Source of the DNA: an uncultured candidate division Zixibacteria bacterium
GTDB lineage: Bacteria > Zixibacteria > MSB-5A5 > GN15 > PGXB01
Assembly: GCA_937925655.1 (NCBI GenBank)
Contig: CALAMC010000049.1
Span: 62,001-126,000, forward strand
DNA length: 64,000 nucleotides
Reading direction: 5' to 3'
Part shown: one piece after another, positions 15,869-25,158 of the stretch
Layout: every line of letters begins with the position of its first letter
Position numbering within the stretch: position 1 is the first letter of the stretch
Notes under the pieces: generated by a model
The model's input: the letters and a program-made list of their open reading frames with translations, nothing else
What the model was told of the DNA's origin: nothing
Databases searched by the model: none
Made by a program: the position numbers and the translations under genes

Positions 15869-16537
15869 TTATGAAAATAATTTCCGGGTGGCTTGTCCCA
15901 AAAGGGTGGTTGATTCGTTTTCAAAGATGGGAATAATTTTGTCTATTTCACAGCAATCCAGTTCGATGATGGCCTTGATAACCAGCTGAACGTCGCGCTC
16001 CGTTTTCAGATCGGATATTCTCAAATGACAGGTTTCCTGGCATTCTCCGACCTTGAGATGGACCTCTTTGATTTCAAGCGAATCCATCAAATTTTTAATT
16101 TTATCTTTATCCATCCCCAACGCCCACAAAAGCGCCATAATGCCCTTGCTGTCGGTGGCGATGCTTTTGTCCACGCCAGTGATGGAGATTTCATAACCGA
16201 CTTTTTCACGGGTTTTGATGGGAATTAAAGCGGTAACGGCCAGAATAATAATAATCAGCCCCAGCGCCAGGCGGTGGCGCGATAAAAACAATGGGAAACC
16301 GGATATGGGTCGGGACGAAGATTCGGTTTTATACCGGAGGGCCTGAACCGAAAGCTTTTTGTCCGGAGCCGCCTGCCGCCATGATTGCATATCCTGACGC
16401 AGGGTTTTTCCGGCCCTGACCAGTGCGGCGCAAGCAGGACAGGAGATCAAATGATCGGTCAACTCTTGATCCTGACCAAAGATATCTTCCTGCCAATCGG
16501 CCTCAATCAGTTTTTTGCGGACCTGCTGACAATCCAT
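15869..16537 (-). CDS. Zinc-finger anti-sigma factor (membrane-anchored)
   Basis: About 222 residues starting MDCQQVRKKLIEADW; an ATG ten codons upstream (16567) is also possible. The N-terminal part has the ZAS-type metal motif (HLISCPACAALV, H-x3-C-x2-C). A membrane segment follows (about 88-105, LALGLIIIILAVTALIP), then an extracytoplasmic domain of about 115 residues with no recognised sensor motif. It overlaps the end of the ECF sigma gene by 35 bases, so the two are translated together. It should hold the sigma factor at the membrane until a signal releases it. Confidence 0.8.
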   Translation of the reverse strand: MDCQQVRKKLIEADWQEDIFGQDQELTDHLISCPACAALVRAGKTLRQDMQSWRQAAPDKKLSVQALRYKTESSSRPISGFPLFLSRHRLALGLIIIILAVTALIPIKTREKVGYEISITGVDKSIATDSKGIMALLWALGMDKDKIKNLMDSLEIKEVHLKVGECQETCHLRISDLKTERDVQLVIKAIIELDCCEIDKIIPIFENESTTLLGQATRKLFS

Positions 16538-17072
16538 AAGATTTGGTCTTCCATATTTTATTGCCATTTTGTGCCCTATAAAGGGTGCACAGTTTCTTGC
16601 GCATTTTCTTTCTTGCTCGCGATAAGCGCATTTTGATCCGGCCTTCGCTCGCAGACAGCATTTCTGCCGCCTCGGAGATTTTCCAACCCTCCAGTTCGCA
16701 GAGCATGACCAGCCAGCGCTCATCGCGGGACAGGGCCGTCATCGCCAGCTCCAGCCGTCGGCGGGCCGCATACAAACCGGACGGGTCTTCAACCAGCGCG
16801 GTTTTCGAATCCAGGTTTGTCCCGAACACGAGCCGTCTCCACCAGGGGCTTCGGAAACGACTTTTGTAGACGTTGCCTATTATCTTATATAACCAGTATC
16901 GAAACGATTCCGGCTGGCGCAAACCATCGAGCCCGTGATAAGACCTGACTATCGCTTCCTGATACAAATCGTCACCGTCCTCGACATTTCCGGCCAAACG
17001 AAAACAGAAGGCCCTGGCGCGGTCGTGTTCTTGTTCGACCAGTTGCCAGAAAAAGCTTTTATCAATTCCCAT
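16503..17072 (-). CDS. ECF-type RNA polymerase sigma factor
   Basis: 189 residues. Region 2 is visible as ARAFCFRLAGNVEDGDDLYQ and SYHGLDGLRQPESFRYWLYK (about 18-65). Region 4 follows as LSRDERWLVMLCELEGWKIS and SASEGRIKMRLSRARKKMRK (about 112-160). The spacing is that of a two-domain sigma-70 family ECF factor. The tail beyond residue 165 overlaps the anti-sigma gene and is poorly conserved in type. Its targets are unknown. The gap 17073-17282 separates it from the divergent lemA operon and should hold its promoter. Confidence 0.88.
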   Translation of the reverse strand: MGIDKSFFWQLVEQEHDRARAFCFRLAGNVEDGDDLYQEAIVRSYHGLDGLRQPESFRYWLYKIIGNVYKSRFRSPWWRRLVFGTNLDSKTALVEDPSGLYAARRRLELAMTALSRDERWLVMLCELEGWKISEAAEMLSASEGRIKMRLSRARKKMRKKLCTLYRAQNGNKIWKTKSYGLSAGPQKTD

Positions 17073-17213
17073 CTGATATATAGATGATATTTTAGGTTAA
17101 AAAGTAACCGGCCATTTTTATAAATTCGAATATTTATAAACCTCGCCGGTATAAAAGTTCAAACGGGAATATCCGGGGCCTGGCAAAGACGTTAAAACAC
17201 AAGCTTTTATTAA

Positions 17214-17242
17214 TTGACGACAAGATTAAATCTGCGTAACAT
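17214..17242 (+). promoter_or_regulatory. Promoter of lemA-DUF2207
   Basis: TTGACG (17214-17219), a 17-base spacer and TAACAT (17237-17242) lie about 40 bases before the lemA ATG, which is preceded by GAGGAG. Confidence 0.55.
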
Positions 17243-17282
17243 TCAGGCGAAGTCATATATTTAAACGAGGAGAAAAACAGAT

Positions 17283-17834
17283 ATGTCTTATGTTCTTCTT
17301 GGCCTTGTGGCCATAGTCGTGATCGCCGCGATTTCCATTTATAACCGTCTGGTAAAACTAAGAAACACGGTGCGGTCGTCATGGTCGGATATCGACGTCC
17401 AGCTTAAAAAAAGGTATGATCTGGTCCCCAGTCTGGTGGAGACGGTCAAGGGTTACGCCAAGCATGAAAAGGGATTATTTGAGAAGGTAACCGAACTGCG
17501 TTCCGCGGCCATGCAGGGTGGCAGTCCGGAGCAGATGGCCCGTTCGGAAAACATGATTCGCGACACTTTGAAAAGCCTGTTTGCCCTCGCCGAAAATTAT
17601 CCCGAACTCAAGGCCAACCAGAATTTTCTGCAACTTCAGACTCAATTCCAGGATCTGGAAAATTCCATCGAATCGGCCCGGCGCTACTACAATGCCGTCG
17701 TCCGCGATTATAACACCTCCACCGAAACTTTCCCGGCCGTGATTTTCGCCGCCCTGCTCGGTTTCAAACCGGCCGAATTTTTCGAACTGGAGTCGCCCGA
17801 AGAAAGAAAACCGATTCGCCCGGATTTTTCATAA
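17283..17834 (+). CDS. lemA: LemA family protein
   Basis: 183 residues with an N-terminal membrane anchor (about 3-20) followed by a long helical bundle. The family signature is clear: YNRLVKLRNTVRSSWSDID, LKKRYDLVPSLVETVKGYA and SIESARRYYNAVVRDYNT. The C terminus carries the usual GFKPAEFFELE box. LemA proteins are small membrane-anchored scaffolds of unknown biochemical role, commonly next to a DUF2207 protein, as here. GAGGAG lies ten bases before the ATG. The next gene starts 17 bases downstream, so the pair is an operon. Confidence 0.93.
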   Translation: MSYVLLGLVAIVVIAAISIYNRLVKLRNTVRSSWSDIDVQLKKRYDLVPSLVETVKGYAKHEKGLFEKVTELRSAAMQGGSPEQMARSENMIRDTLKSLFALAENYPELKANQNFLQLQTQFQDLENSIESARRYYNAVVRDYNTSTETFPAVIFAALLGFKPAEFFELESPEERKPIRPDFS

Positions 17835-17851
17835 TCATCGGGGAGAGAAAT

Positions 17852-19618
17852 ATGAAAACCAGAATAGTCGGAACCCGCCCATTGACTCTGCTTTTTTTCC
17901 TGTCGAGTATGATTCTCTTTTTCGACGTGCACGGTGCTCTTGCCCAGGATTTTGTCATCGAACGTTTTCATGCCGATATCGTCATCAATCAAAACAGCAC
18001 GATTGATATACTGGAAACGATCGAAGTCGATTTCGAGCGCGAAAAGCACGGCATCTATCGCGAGATTCCTTTTCGTTATTACAACGAGTTGGGCGACGAT
18101 ATGATGATGCCGATAACCGTCCATACCGTGCACGACGCCGAGGGCCGCAAGCATACCTATCGCGTGTCGGAGTACGGCGACGTGGTCAATATCCGCATCG
18201 GCGATGCCGACCGCTACGTTTACGGGCGGCAGGTGTATGTCATCAGTTACAGCGTTGAAAACGCCGTATTGTTTTTCGATAAACACGAAGAATTGTACTG
18301 GAACGTGACGGGCAACCAGTGGCTGGCGCCTATAAAAGTCGCCTCGGCACTGGTGACCCTCAAAACCGACAAAAAAAGCAGTCGTCTTGACGGTGATTGC
18401 TATACCGGGCGTTACGGTTCCAACCGAACCGATTGCAGTATGACGGAGGCCGATAACGGCATATTGTACCAGACCACCGGCTCGCTGGATTTGGAGGAAG
18501 GGTTAACCGTTGTTCTGGCCTGGGACAGGGGCCTGGTCACACCGCCGTCGGATTGGAAGAAATTCGTCTGGAGTTTGAACCTGCGCGAAAATTGGGTATG
18601 GGGTGTGCCCTTGCTGGTTTTTATATTCATGATGTTTCTCTGGCTGACACGGGGCCGCGACCCCCGCGTACGGGAAGCGGTGACGGTTATGTACGAACCG
18701 CCGGTAGCCGAAGGCCAACCCCTGTCGGCCGCCGAAGTCGGGACCATGGTCGATGAACGACTCGATCAACGCGACATTTCGGCCGCCATTGTCGGATTGG
18801 CGGTCAAAGGGTATATCAAAATACGTGAAAATGAAAACGAAGGCCTGATGAAAATCCTTTCACCACATGAATATCATCTCGACAAACTCAAGGATTCCGA
18901 TTTCAGTCTGACTGCTTTTGAGCGTGAGTTGATGGATAAGCTGTTTGAAAACGGCAAAGCCACGGTTGAGCTTTCGAAATTGAAGAACAGATTCTACACT
19001 CATATTCCTGGATTGAAAAAGACCCTGTTTTCGGAACTTTTGCAAAAGAAGTTTTTCAGCGTCGATCCCGACAAGGTCAGGGGCAAATATGCCATCATCG
19101 GTTTTGCCTTCATGTTTGTCGGCTCTTTTGTCCTTCTTTTCTTGTTGCCGTCAAATGAATGGAAGGGTTTTATGGCCGGAATGATATCGGGATTTATCAT
19201 CATGGGTTTTTCCAATGCCATGCCGGCCAAATCGCGACTGGGTTCATTGACCCGGGTGAATATTCTGGGTTTTCGCGAATTTATGAACCGGGCCGACCGC
19301 GACCGGCTGGAACGCATGGGGCCGGAAGTATACTACAAATACCTGCCGTACGCCATTGCTCTCGATGTGGTCGACCACTGGACCGATGCCTTTGAAGGCC
19401 TTCTGACCCAGCCGCCCCGATGGTATGGCGCCGGGCATAGTTTCCGTACATTCAGCCCGGCTTTATTCTCGAGATCAATTACAGCGGCATCGTCACATCT
19501 GGGCAGCACCATGTTTTCCGCCCCGCGCGGCAGCGGCTCTTCATCGGGGCGAAGCGGCGGCGGTGGCGGCGGCTTTTCCGGCGGTGGCGGCGGTGGTGGC
19601 GGCGGCGGAAGCTGGTAA
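17852..19618 (+). CDS. DUF2207 membrane protein with Gly-rich tail
   Basis: 588 residues. The signal peptide ends near residue 31 (VHGALAQ). The DUF2207 ectodomain follows (FVIERFHADIVINQNSTIDI, EREKHGIYREIPF). A membrane segment lies near 248-270 (GVPLLVFIFMMFLWL), then a cytoplasmic region with PPVAEGQPLSAAEVGTMVDE, and two more hydrophobic segments near 410-445. The tail is almost pure Gly/Ser ending in a Gly run plus SW. This architecture is the standard LemA partner. GGGGAGAG precedes the ATG. The molecular role is unknown; the GGGGS-like tail is family-typical and not a frameshift. Confidence 0.9.
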   Translation: MKTRIVGTRPLTLLFFLSSMILFFDVHGALAQDFVIERFHADIVINQNSTIDILETIEVDFEREKHGIYREIPFRYYNELGDDMMMPITVHTVHDAEGRKHTYRVSEYGDVVNIRIGDADRYVYGRQVYVISYSVENAVLFFDKHEELYWNVTGNQWLAPIKVASALVTLKTDKKSSRLDGDCYTGRYGSNRTDCSMTEADNGILYQTTGSLDLEEGLTVVLAWDRGLVTPPSDWKKFVWSLNLRENWVWGVPLLVFIFMMFLWLTRGRDPRVREAVTVMYEPPVAEGQPLSAAEVGTMVDERLDQRDISAAIVGLAVKGYIKIRENENEGLMKILSPHEYHLDKLKDSDFSLTAFERELMDKLFENGKATVELSKLKNRFYTHIPGLKKTLFSELLQKKFFSVDPDKVRGKYAIIGFAFMFVGSFVLLFLLPSNEWKGFMAGMISGFIIMGFSNAMPAKSRLGSLTRVNILGFREFMNRADRDRLERMGPEVYYKYLPYAIALDVVDHWTDAFEGLLTQPPRWYGAGHSFRTFSPALFSRSITAASSHLGSTMFSAPRGSGSSSGRSGGGGGGFSGGGGGGGGGGSW

Positions 19619-19748
19619 TCCTTGTATTGAAAATATTATTGACGTCACGGTCGGCGGGCCTTCACGCCCGCCGCCAATATGGTTGACCTGAATTTAAGCC
19701 GGGTTATTCTCCCGCCATCGGACGCGGCGCATCACGATAAAATTCAAA

Positions 19749-20768
19749 TCAATGTACGTTCGGCCCCAAAAATAATCGGTCCTTGAGCCAGTCGATTTTA
19801 TCCGGCGGGCCGACCAATTCTTTATACCACTCCGGCCCGACTTTATCGGAGGAAATGACAATGCGGATGCTAACTACGTCATTTAGATTATTGAATGGTG
19901 CCGTCGCATCGTAATGTTTCTCGAATAAAAGCGGGTAATTGTAACGGTCGGATAGTTCAATCATTTCATCCCGCTTCAGGATATTCAGGACCGCCGGGGT
20001 CAGGACGTTCTGATGCAGAAAAACGTTTTTGTCAATATTTGCGCGGCATTGTTCGATTATAATTGAATCCTGGGAAAGCATTGTGAAATATTCGGCCCAG
20101 CGCCGCAATACACCTTTTTGCGGGCGAACGACAATCAGGCCGCAATGGAAGTAGGCCCGGATTTTCTGGCGGTCGGCCTGGGTGGTCATGGCAAAAAGCA
20201 TGTCATCGTCAAGCCCGGCTAATTCATAAATGCGCCGCCATAAAGTATCCGGCGGCCGGCCGTACAATGACCCGGCCCGGTTGTGCATGACGGTTCGATA
20301 CGCCAGAGCGATGTTGTTAGGCAGAATGAAATCTTCCGGTTCCATTAAAAAAATGGTGTCGGTATCGACCCATATTAAAATGGCAGAGTTGTTTTCGACC
20401 GCGAGCGTTTCTGCCTGCGCCGCGGCATAGGGCTTGTTCGCATAATATAGCCAGGCTACCTGTTCGGGATGGCTGAATTTATTAAGTTCCACACCCAGAC
20501 TTATAATGCTGTCAATCATGGCGGAATCATCGAGAACGTCATCGGTTGCGGCGAATACCCAGAGGGGGGCATTGGCGAATTTGCCTCCGAAAGTCCGAAT
20601 GCTTTCGGCCAGGCGGCGTATATCCGGCAATTGTTCTTTCCGGATTATCGTGGTGGCGAAAATATAAGAGTTCATTTGACTATCCTGTTTTTCCGGTTGG
20701 GCACACCCCGGAATAATACCGAGGGCTATAATTAATGATAATAAAAATTTTTTAAGGTTTTTTTTCAT
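19749..20768 (-). CDS. Lipoprotein with glycosyltransferase-like domain
   Basis: 339 residues from the ATG preceded by GGAGAG; a longer in-frame start at 20846 lacks a ribosome site and would bury the signal peptide. The leader LSLIIALGIIPGC is a lipobox with Cys at 22. The remainder looks like a GT-A fold: an N-terminal strand YIFATTIIRKEQLPD, then LIWVDTDTIFLMEP with a D-x-D (about residue 146), and AYFHCGLIVVRPQKG, which resembles the acceptor-side region of GT8-like or DUF-type transferases. Activity outside the cytoplasm would be odd because nucleotide sugars are absent there. It is monocistronic and divergent from the M16 operon. Confidence 0.65.
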   Translation of the reverse strand: MKKNLKKFLLSLIIALGIIPGCAQPEKQDSQMNSYIFATTIIRKEQLPDIRRLAESIRTFGGKFANAPLWVFAATDDVLDDSAMIDSIISLGVELNKFSHPEQVAWLYYANKPYAAAQAETLAVENNSAILIWVDTDTIFLMEPEDFILPNNIALAYRTVMHNRAGSLYGRPPDTLWRRIYELAGLDDDMLFAMTTQADRQKIRAYFHCGLIVVRPQKGVLRRWAEYFTMLSQDSIIIEQCRANIDKNVFLHQNVLTPAVLNILKRDEMIELSDRYNYPLLFEKHYDATAPFNNLNDVVSIRIVISSDKVGPEWYKELVGPPDKIDWLKDRLFLGPNVH

Positions 20769-20861
20769 GAATTTCTCTCCGGGTTCGGTTATACCGCTAT
20801 ATCGAATAAACGTGCCGCGCCGTCGGGTGTGTAATGGATTTGACATTTAAGCCAAGTCTTG

Positions 20862-20891
20862 TTGAACATCGGACGCGAAATTTCGTATATT
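20862..20891 (+). promoter_or_regulatory. Promoter of the M16 peptidase operon
   Basis: TTGAAC (20862-20867), an 18-base spacer and TATATT (20886-20891). The last ten spacer bases are the palindrome CGAAATTTCG (20876-20885). AGGAGG precedes the ATG at 20945. Confidence 0.5.
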
Positions 20892-20944
20892 CCTGCAAGA
20901 AATTGCATTGAGACCTTTTAATTTTTATAACAGGAGGAACGGGA

Positions 20945-22240
20945 ATGCGTTCTGCACTTTTGGTTCTGGGACTGCTAATTTTGATTTTACCCCAGGCGAC
21001 TCCGGCCTCGGACCTGTCGGTTACGGTTCTGGATAATGGCCTGAAAGTCATCATCCAGGAAAACCATCAGGTCCCGCAGGTCAATATTTCGACCACGGTC
21101 AGGGTGGGCGCCAAAAACGAAACCGATTATTTTGATGGCGCCACGCACTTTCTGGAACATCTGATATTGTTCCGGGGAACCGAAAAAATGACCGGTGATG
21201 AAGTCGGCAATGCCATGAAACAGCACGGGGCCTATTTCAACGGATACACGTCGTCGGACTGGACCGATTTTATCATCTCTCTGCCCGGCGAAAATCTGGA
21301 TTTTGCCCTTCAGATTCATGCCGATATGCTGTTTCGATCCAATTTCCCCGCGGAGGAAATGGACAAGGAACGCCAGGCGGTGTACGAGGAAATAAATATA
21401 ACCGAGGACAACCCCTTCGGCAAAGCGTATCGCGCAACACTGGGGACGCTGTATGGCAAACATCCGTACTCGAAGAACGTCTTGGGTACGCAGGAGAAGA
21501 TTTTGAGCATTCCCCGCGATTCGGTTTATGCCTATTACAAACGTTATTATGCGCCCAACAACATGACCATGGTAATCATCGGCGATGTCAATGCCCAAAG
21601 TACTCTGAACCTGGTAAAGAAGTATTTCGGGGATTTCCCCCGGGGTTCGACCCCGCAGGATATGTATGCACCCCCGCCGGTATACAATAAAGTACAGGAA
21701 ATTAAAATCAGCAAGGATATCAACCAGGCGTATTTGATTATGGCCGGCATCGGGCCGACCATCGAAAGCCCCGACCAGTTTGCGCTGGATATCATGGCGA
21801 CCGTGCTCGGCAGCGGCGAATCCAGCCGGTTGTGGAAAAAGCTCCGCGATGAGATGGGCATCGTTTACAGCACCGGCTTTGCGTTCTATACTCAAAAATA
21901 TGAAGGCACGATATTTGCCAGCGCCACTCTGGACCCGGACAAAATCCCCCAGGTGGAACAGGCCATAGTCGAAATCCTCAAGGATGTCAAACAAAACGGC
22001 TTTACTGAAACCGAACTGCGTAAAGCCAAAAACAAGATTAAAACCGGCTTTTTCAGTTCGCTGGAAAGAGGCCTGGATCGGGCCGACAGTTACGCTCAAC
22101 ACGACGCCTATGGCGATTTTAAATTCGTGGACAGGTACGCGGATAATATCGAGAATGTCACGCTGACCCAGCTCAACGAAGCCGCAAAGAAGTATCTGAA
22201 CACCGATTCCTACGTTAAAACCACGGTGGTGCCCAAATGA
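20945..22240 (+). CDS. M16 zinc metallopeptidase, catalytic subunit
   Basis: 431 residues with a signal peptide (about 1-22). The inverzincin motif H-x-x-E-H is intact at residues 68-72 (THFLEHLILF), and the distal Glu lies in the ERQAVYEEINITEDNP helix about 75 residues later. Both M16 halves are present; the second includes SRLWKKLRDEMGIVYSTG, the Arg/Tyr substrate-binding pair. The form is like bacterial PqqL/YmxG-type periplasmic peptidases. The stop overlaps the next gene by four bases (ATGA), so it is produced together with the non-catalytic partner. Confidence 0.92.
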   Translation: MRSALLVLGLLILILPQATPASDLSVTVLDNGLKVIIQENHQVPQVNISTTVRVGAKNETDYFDGATHFLEHLILFRGTEKMTGDEVGNAMKQHGAYFNGYTSSDWTDFIISLPGENLDFALQIHADMLFRSNFPAEEMDKERQAVYEEINITEDNPFGKAYRATLGTLYGKHPYSKNVLGTQEKILSIPRDSVYAYYKRYYAPNNMTMVIIGDVNAQSTLNLVKKYFGDFPRGSTPQDMYAPPPVYNKVQEIKISKDINQAYLIMAGIGPTIESPDQFALDIMATVLGSGESSRLWKKLRDEMGIVYSTGFAFYTQKYEGTIFASATLDPDKIPQVEQAIVEILKDVKQNGFTETELRKAKNKIKTGFFSSLERGLDRADSYAQHDAYGDFKFVDRYADNIENVTLTQLNEAAKKYLNTDSYVKTTVVPK

Positions 22241-23559
22241 AAAATATAACGACCAAAATGACTTTGGGGCTGATCCTGACGGCACTTTTGATCATAAGCT
22301 GTGGCCAGAAACCGGCCAGTATCACTCTTGATGCCGAGGGTTATGGCCGGGCCGCTCTGGACAATGGCGTAACCGTTCTGATAAATCATGACTCTTCAAC
22401 ACCGTTGACATCATTTCGTCTCATTATGGCCGGAGGCGTCCTTGCCGAAACGGCCGATAACAACGGCATTACGAACTTGACGACCCGGATGCTTCTGAAG
22501 GGTAATGCGGCCATGTCGGCCGCCCAAATCACCGATACTCTCGATTTTCTCGGGGCCAGCGTATCGATTGATTGTTTTCGTGATTACAGTACGGTTTCGG
22601 TCACGGTTCTGTCCGAATATATCGACGAAGTTCTCGATATCATCGCCGCCGGCCTGAATTCGCCGAATTTTCCCGAAGAGGAACTGGTCAAACTTAAAAG
22701 CGAAGTCGAAGGGGAAATTAAATCGCTTGACGACAGCCAGTCGCAAGCGTCATATAAATTATTCTGGAAAACCTTATACGGCGACAGAGCCTATGGCCTG
22801 CCGCTGCTGGGGACGATACCGTCAATCGCTAAAATCGGCGTCGATGATATAAAAGCCCATTATAATAAGTACATCGGCGGGGCCAATATGATTTTATCGG
22901 TGTCCTCGGACAGGGCTCCGGAGGAAATTATGCCCGTTGTCGAACGGACGATCGGAACGGTGCGTTCAACCGCCCAATCGATTTCACGACCCGCCTTGAC
23001 GCTTCAAAACGACAAAACCGGTTTTATCAATTATGACCGAAACCAGTCGTTCATTTACACCGGAGTCGTGCTGGAAAAACCGAAAGCGATCGAGGTGGCC
23101 TATTTGCGACTGCTCAACGAAATCATGGGCAACAACGTCGGCTCCCGCCTGTGGCATTTGCGGCAGACCGAGAAACTGGCCTACTCTGTCTATACCCAGT
23201 ATGCCGTCGATAAGTATGACGCCGTGTTTCTGGCGGCCATCGGGACCGATACGGCCAAAGTTAAAACGGCCCTGGCTTCGCTGGACCGGGAATGGGCGGC
23301 TCTGGTCAACGATGGTATCACTGCCGAAGAATTAACCGACGCCGTGACGAACATGAAAAACAACCTGATTTATTCGATTGACAAGAAGAGTACTCGCGCC
23401 AATAACATGGCCTATTATGAATATATCGGTTATGGTCAGCGATTTGTTTTGGATATGATTAAAATGGCCGACAATATCAAATTGAATGATTTAAATAACT
23501 ATGTCAAAACGCGTTTTGCCGACGATAAGCGTTATACTTCAATTGTCGGGAAAATGTGA
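22237..23559 (+). CDS. M16 family lipoprotein, non-catalytic partner
   Basis: 440 residues. A lipoprotein signal ends LLIISC (Cys about residue 22). The M16 fold is recognisable from AALDNGVTVLINHDSSTPLT and SRLWHLRQTEKLAYSVYTQY. The position of the zinc motif reads NGITNLTTRML in place of H-x-x-E-H, so no catalysis is expected. In heterodimeric M16B enzymes such a subunit supplies the Arg/Tyr substrate-binding residues while the partner supplies zinc. Lipidation would anchor the pair to a membrane. A strong terminator follows 22 bases after the stop. Confidence 0.9.
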   Translation: MKNITTKMTLGLILTALLIISCGQKPASITLDAEGYGRAALDNGVTVLINHDSSTPLTSFRLIMAGGVLAETADNNGITNLTTRMLLKGNAAMSAAQITDTLDFLGASVSIDCFRDYSTVSVTVLSEYIDEVLDIIAAGLNSPNFPEEELVKLKSEVEGEIKSLDDSQSQASYKLFWKTLYGDRAYGLPLLGTIPSIAKIGVDDIKAHYNKYIGGANMILSVSSDRAPEEIMPVVERTIGTVRSTAQSISRPALTLQNDKTGFINYDRNQSFIYTGVVLEKPKAIEVAYLRLLNEIMGNNVGSRLWHLRQTEKLAYSVYTQYAVDKYDAVFLAAIGTDTAKVKTALASLDREWAALVNDGITAEELTDAVTNMKNNLIYSIDKKSTRANNMAYYEYIGYGQRFVLDMIKMADNIKLNDLNNYVKTRFADDKRYTSIVGKM

Positions 23560-23580
23560 CAAGATAAAAAAACAGCCTTT

Positions 23581-23609
23581 ACGCCCCGATTACAATCGGG
23601 GCGTTTTTA
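23581..23609 (+). terminator. Rho-independent terminator of the M16 operon
   Basis: Perfect ten-base arms ACGCCCCGAT / ATCGGGGCGT with a four-base loop, followed by TTTTAT. Confidence 0.92.
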
Positions 23610-23688
23610 TTTAGACTGTCGGCCGGATTAATTCCTTTAGTATAAACAGCGGTTCAATTTTAACCCGATTACGGCGATATATATTATA

Positions 23689-23717
23689 TTGACTGTCAGG
23701 TGGACGTCATTTATGAT
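23689..23717 (+). promoter_or_regulatory. Strong promoter of the MgtC/DUF4010 gene
   Basis: TTGACT (23689-23694), a 17-base spacer and TATGAT (23712-23717), leaving a leader of about 37 bases before the ATG. No clear Shine-Dalgarno sequence is visible in that leader. Confidence 0.7.
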
Positions 23718-23760
23718 TTTATTACGCAATGAATTAATTGTTCGCCTATAAGCTGACTGT

Positions 23761-25002
23761 ATGCAAGAATTATTTATACCGGTTCACGTCCGATTTGTGA
23801 TTGCCCTCGGGCTGTCGCTTTTAATCGGGCTGGAACGTGAAAGCTCGGCCCTGATCCACAAAGGTCGGGCATATGCCGGGGTGAGAACCTATTCTTTAAT
23901 AGGCGTCTATGGATTCGGCTGCGCCTGGCTGTATAACGCCGGCGTTCCGTGGATGCTTCCCGTCGGGATGTTGTCAATCACGGCTTTGGCGTTGGTCGGT
24001 TACCTGGCCAAACTCAAGGGCGGTCATGTCGGGTGGACCAGCGAAGTGGCGACGGTTCTGACGTTTATCACCGGGGCCCTGTGTCTTATTTCCGATATTT
24101 GGCTGCCTCTGGCGCTGGGAATTGTCGGTACTTTTCTGCTGTCGGAAAAGGCCCGGTTTGAGCAGTATGTCGATCGACTGGATAAAACCGAATTTTTGGC
24201 GGTGGTCAAATTCCTGCTGGTGACGTTGATAATTTTACCGGTTCTGCCGGATCAGTCATACACCCAGTTCAATCTCAACCCCCGCAAAATATGGCAAATA
24301 GTCGTGCTGGTTTCGTCCATCGGTTTTGCCGGGTATTTTCTGACCAAGAAGTTCGGGGCCAAAGTCGGTCTCTGGTTATCCGGGCTTTTGGGCGGGATAG
24401 TATCCAGCACGGCGGTGGCGATCGCCTCGGGCCGGATAGCTCAAAATAAACCGGAGCAATGCGCCAATGCTCTCAAGGCGTCGCTGTTGGCCAGCAGTAT
24501 CATGTATCTGCGTATTTTGGTCCTGATCTGGTTTATCAGCCCGGTTTTTGTGGAACACATCTGGTGGAAGATGGTAGTCCTGGCCTTATGTGGCTTCGCT
24601 CTGTCGGTGATAGGTACTCATGTGGCGCGCGATAATGGGGAAACGCATGTCGGAACCCTGCAAAACCCCTTTGAAATCCGACCGGCTATGGTGTTTGCCT
24701 TGTTGTTTGTGGTGTTGTCAGTGGCGACAGTTCTGGTTCAAAAGTTTTATGGCAATGCCGGGATTATCACATTGGCGGCGATTATCGGTATTTCTGATAT
24801 CGATCCTTTTATTCTGTCGGTTATCAGCCAAACCACACAAGCCGAATCCGTGATTGTCTCGGCTATTCTGGTCTCGATGCTTTCCAATACGATCTTAAAA
24901 GGCATTTATTTCGGTTTTCTGGCCAAAAAGGCCCGCGTGGCAACGGCCTGGCGCTTCGGCCTTTTGGCGATATTGCATATTCCCATTATTCTTATCCCCT
25001 GA
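23761..25002 (+). CDS. MgtC/SapB family membrane protein with DUF4010 domain
   Basis: 413 residues, about twelve hydrophobic segments. The N-terminal MgtC/SapB part shows ALGLSLLIGLERE and YAGVRTYSLIGVYG (about residues 16-50), the family hallmark. The C-terminal half (about 175-410) is DUF4010: SSIGFAGYFLTKKFGAKVGL, LSGLLGGIVSSTAVAIASG and AIIGISDIDPFILSVISQ. Members are inner-membrane proteins of unsettled function, linked in related families to Mg2+ limitation. It has its own promoter, and 156 bases without a recognised feature follow before the TonB receptor. Confidence 0.88.
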   Translation: MQELFIPVHVRFVIALGLSLLIGLERESSALIHKGRAYAGVRTYSLIGVYGFGCAWLYNAGVPWMLPVGMLSITALALVGYLAKLKGGHVGWTSEVATVLTFITGALCLISDIWLPLALGIVGTFLLSEKARFEQYVDRLDKTEFLAVVKFLLVTLIILPVLPDQSYTQFNLNPRKIWQIVVLVSSIGFAGYFLTKKFGAKVGLWLSGLLGGIVSSTAVAIASGRIAQNKPEQCANALKASLLASSIMYLRILVLIWFISPVFVEHIWWKMVVLALCGFALSVIGTHVARDNGETHVGTLQNPFEIRPAMVFALLFVVLSVATVLVQKFYGNAGIITLAAIIGISDIDPFILSVISQTTQAESVIVSAILVSMLSNTILKGIYFGFLAKKARVATAWRFGLLAILHIPIILIP

Positions 25003-25158
25003 TTTTTAGGCAAAATTCGATATATTTATCCGTTTTATTAAACATTTGTGCCATATTAAACGAATTATACTGAAGAGTTAAGTCGGATTTGCGGCTTTTT
25101 ATGGACATGCTTTTTGACGACCGCAAATAAACACGGATAACCATGGCAACCCGATAAT

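Noticed and set aside
19653..19672. GGCGGGC/GCCCGCC hairpin between DUF2207 and the lipoprotein gene as a terminator
   Set aside because: No T run follows on either strand; it may still be a structured spacer between convergent genes, but intrinsic termination is not supported.
20840..20868. TTGACA upstream of the M16 operon
   Set aside because: The sequence 17 bases downstream (TGAACA) is a poor -10; the TTGAAC/TATATT pair nearer the gene is better.
20987..22285. 432-codon open frame on the minus strand
   Set aside because: It lies fully opposite the M16 peptidase gene, which has a zinc motif, signal peptide and ribosome site; the antisense frame has no recognisable domain.
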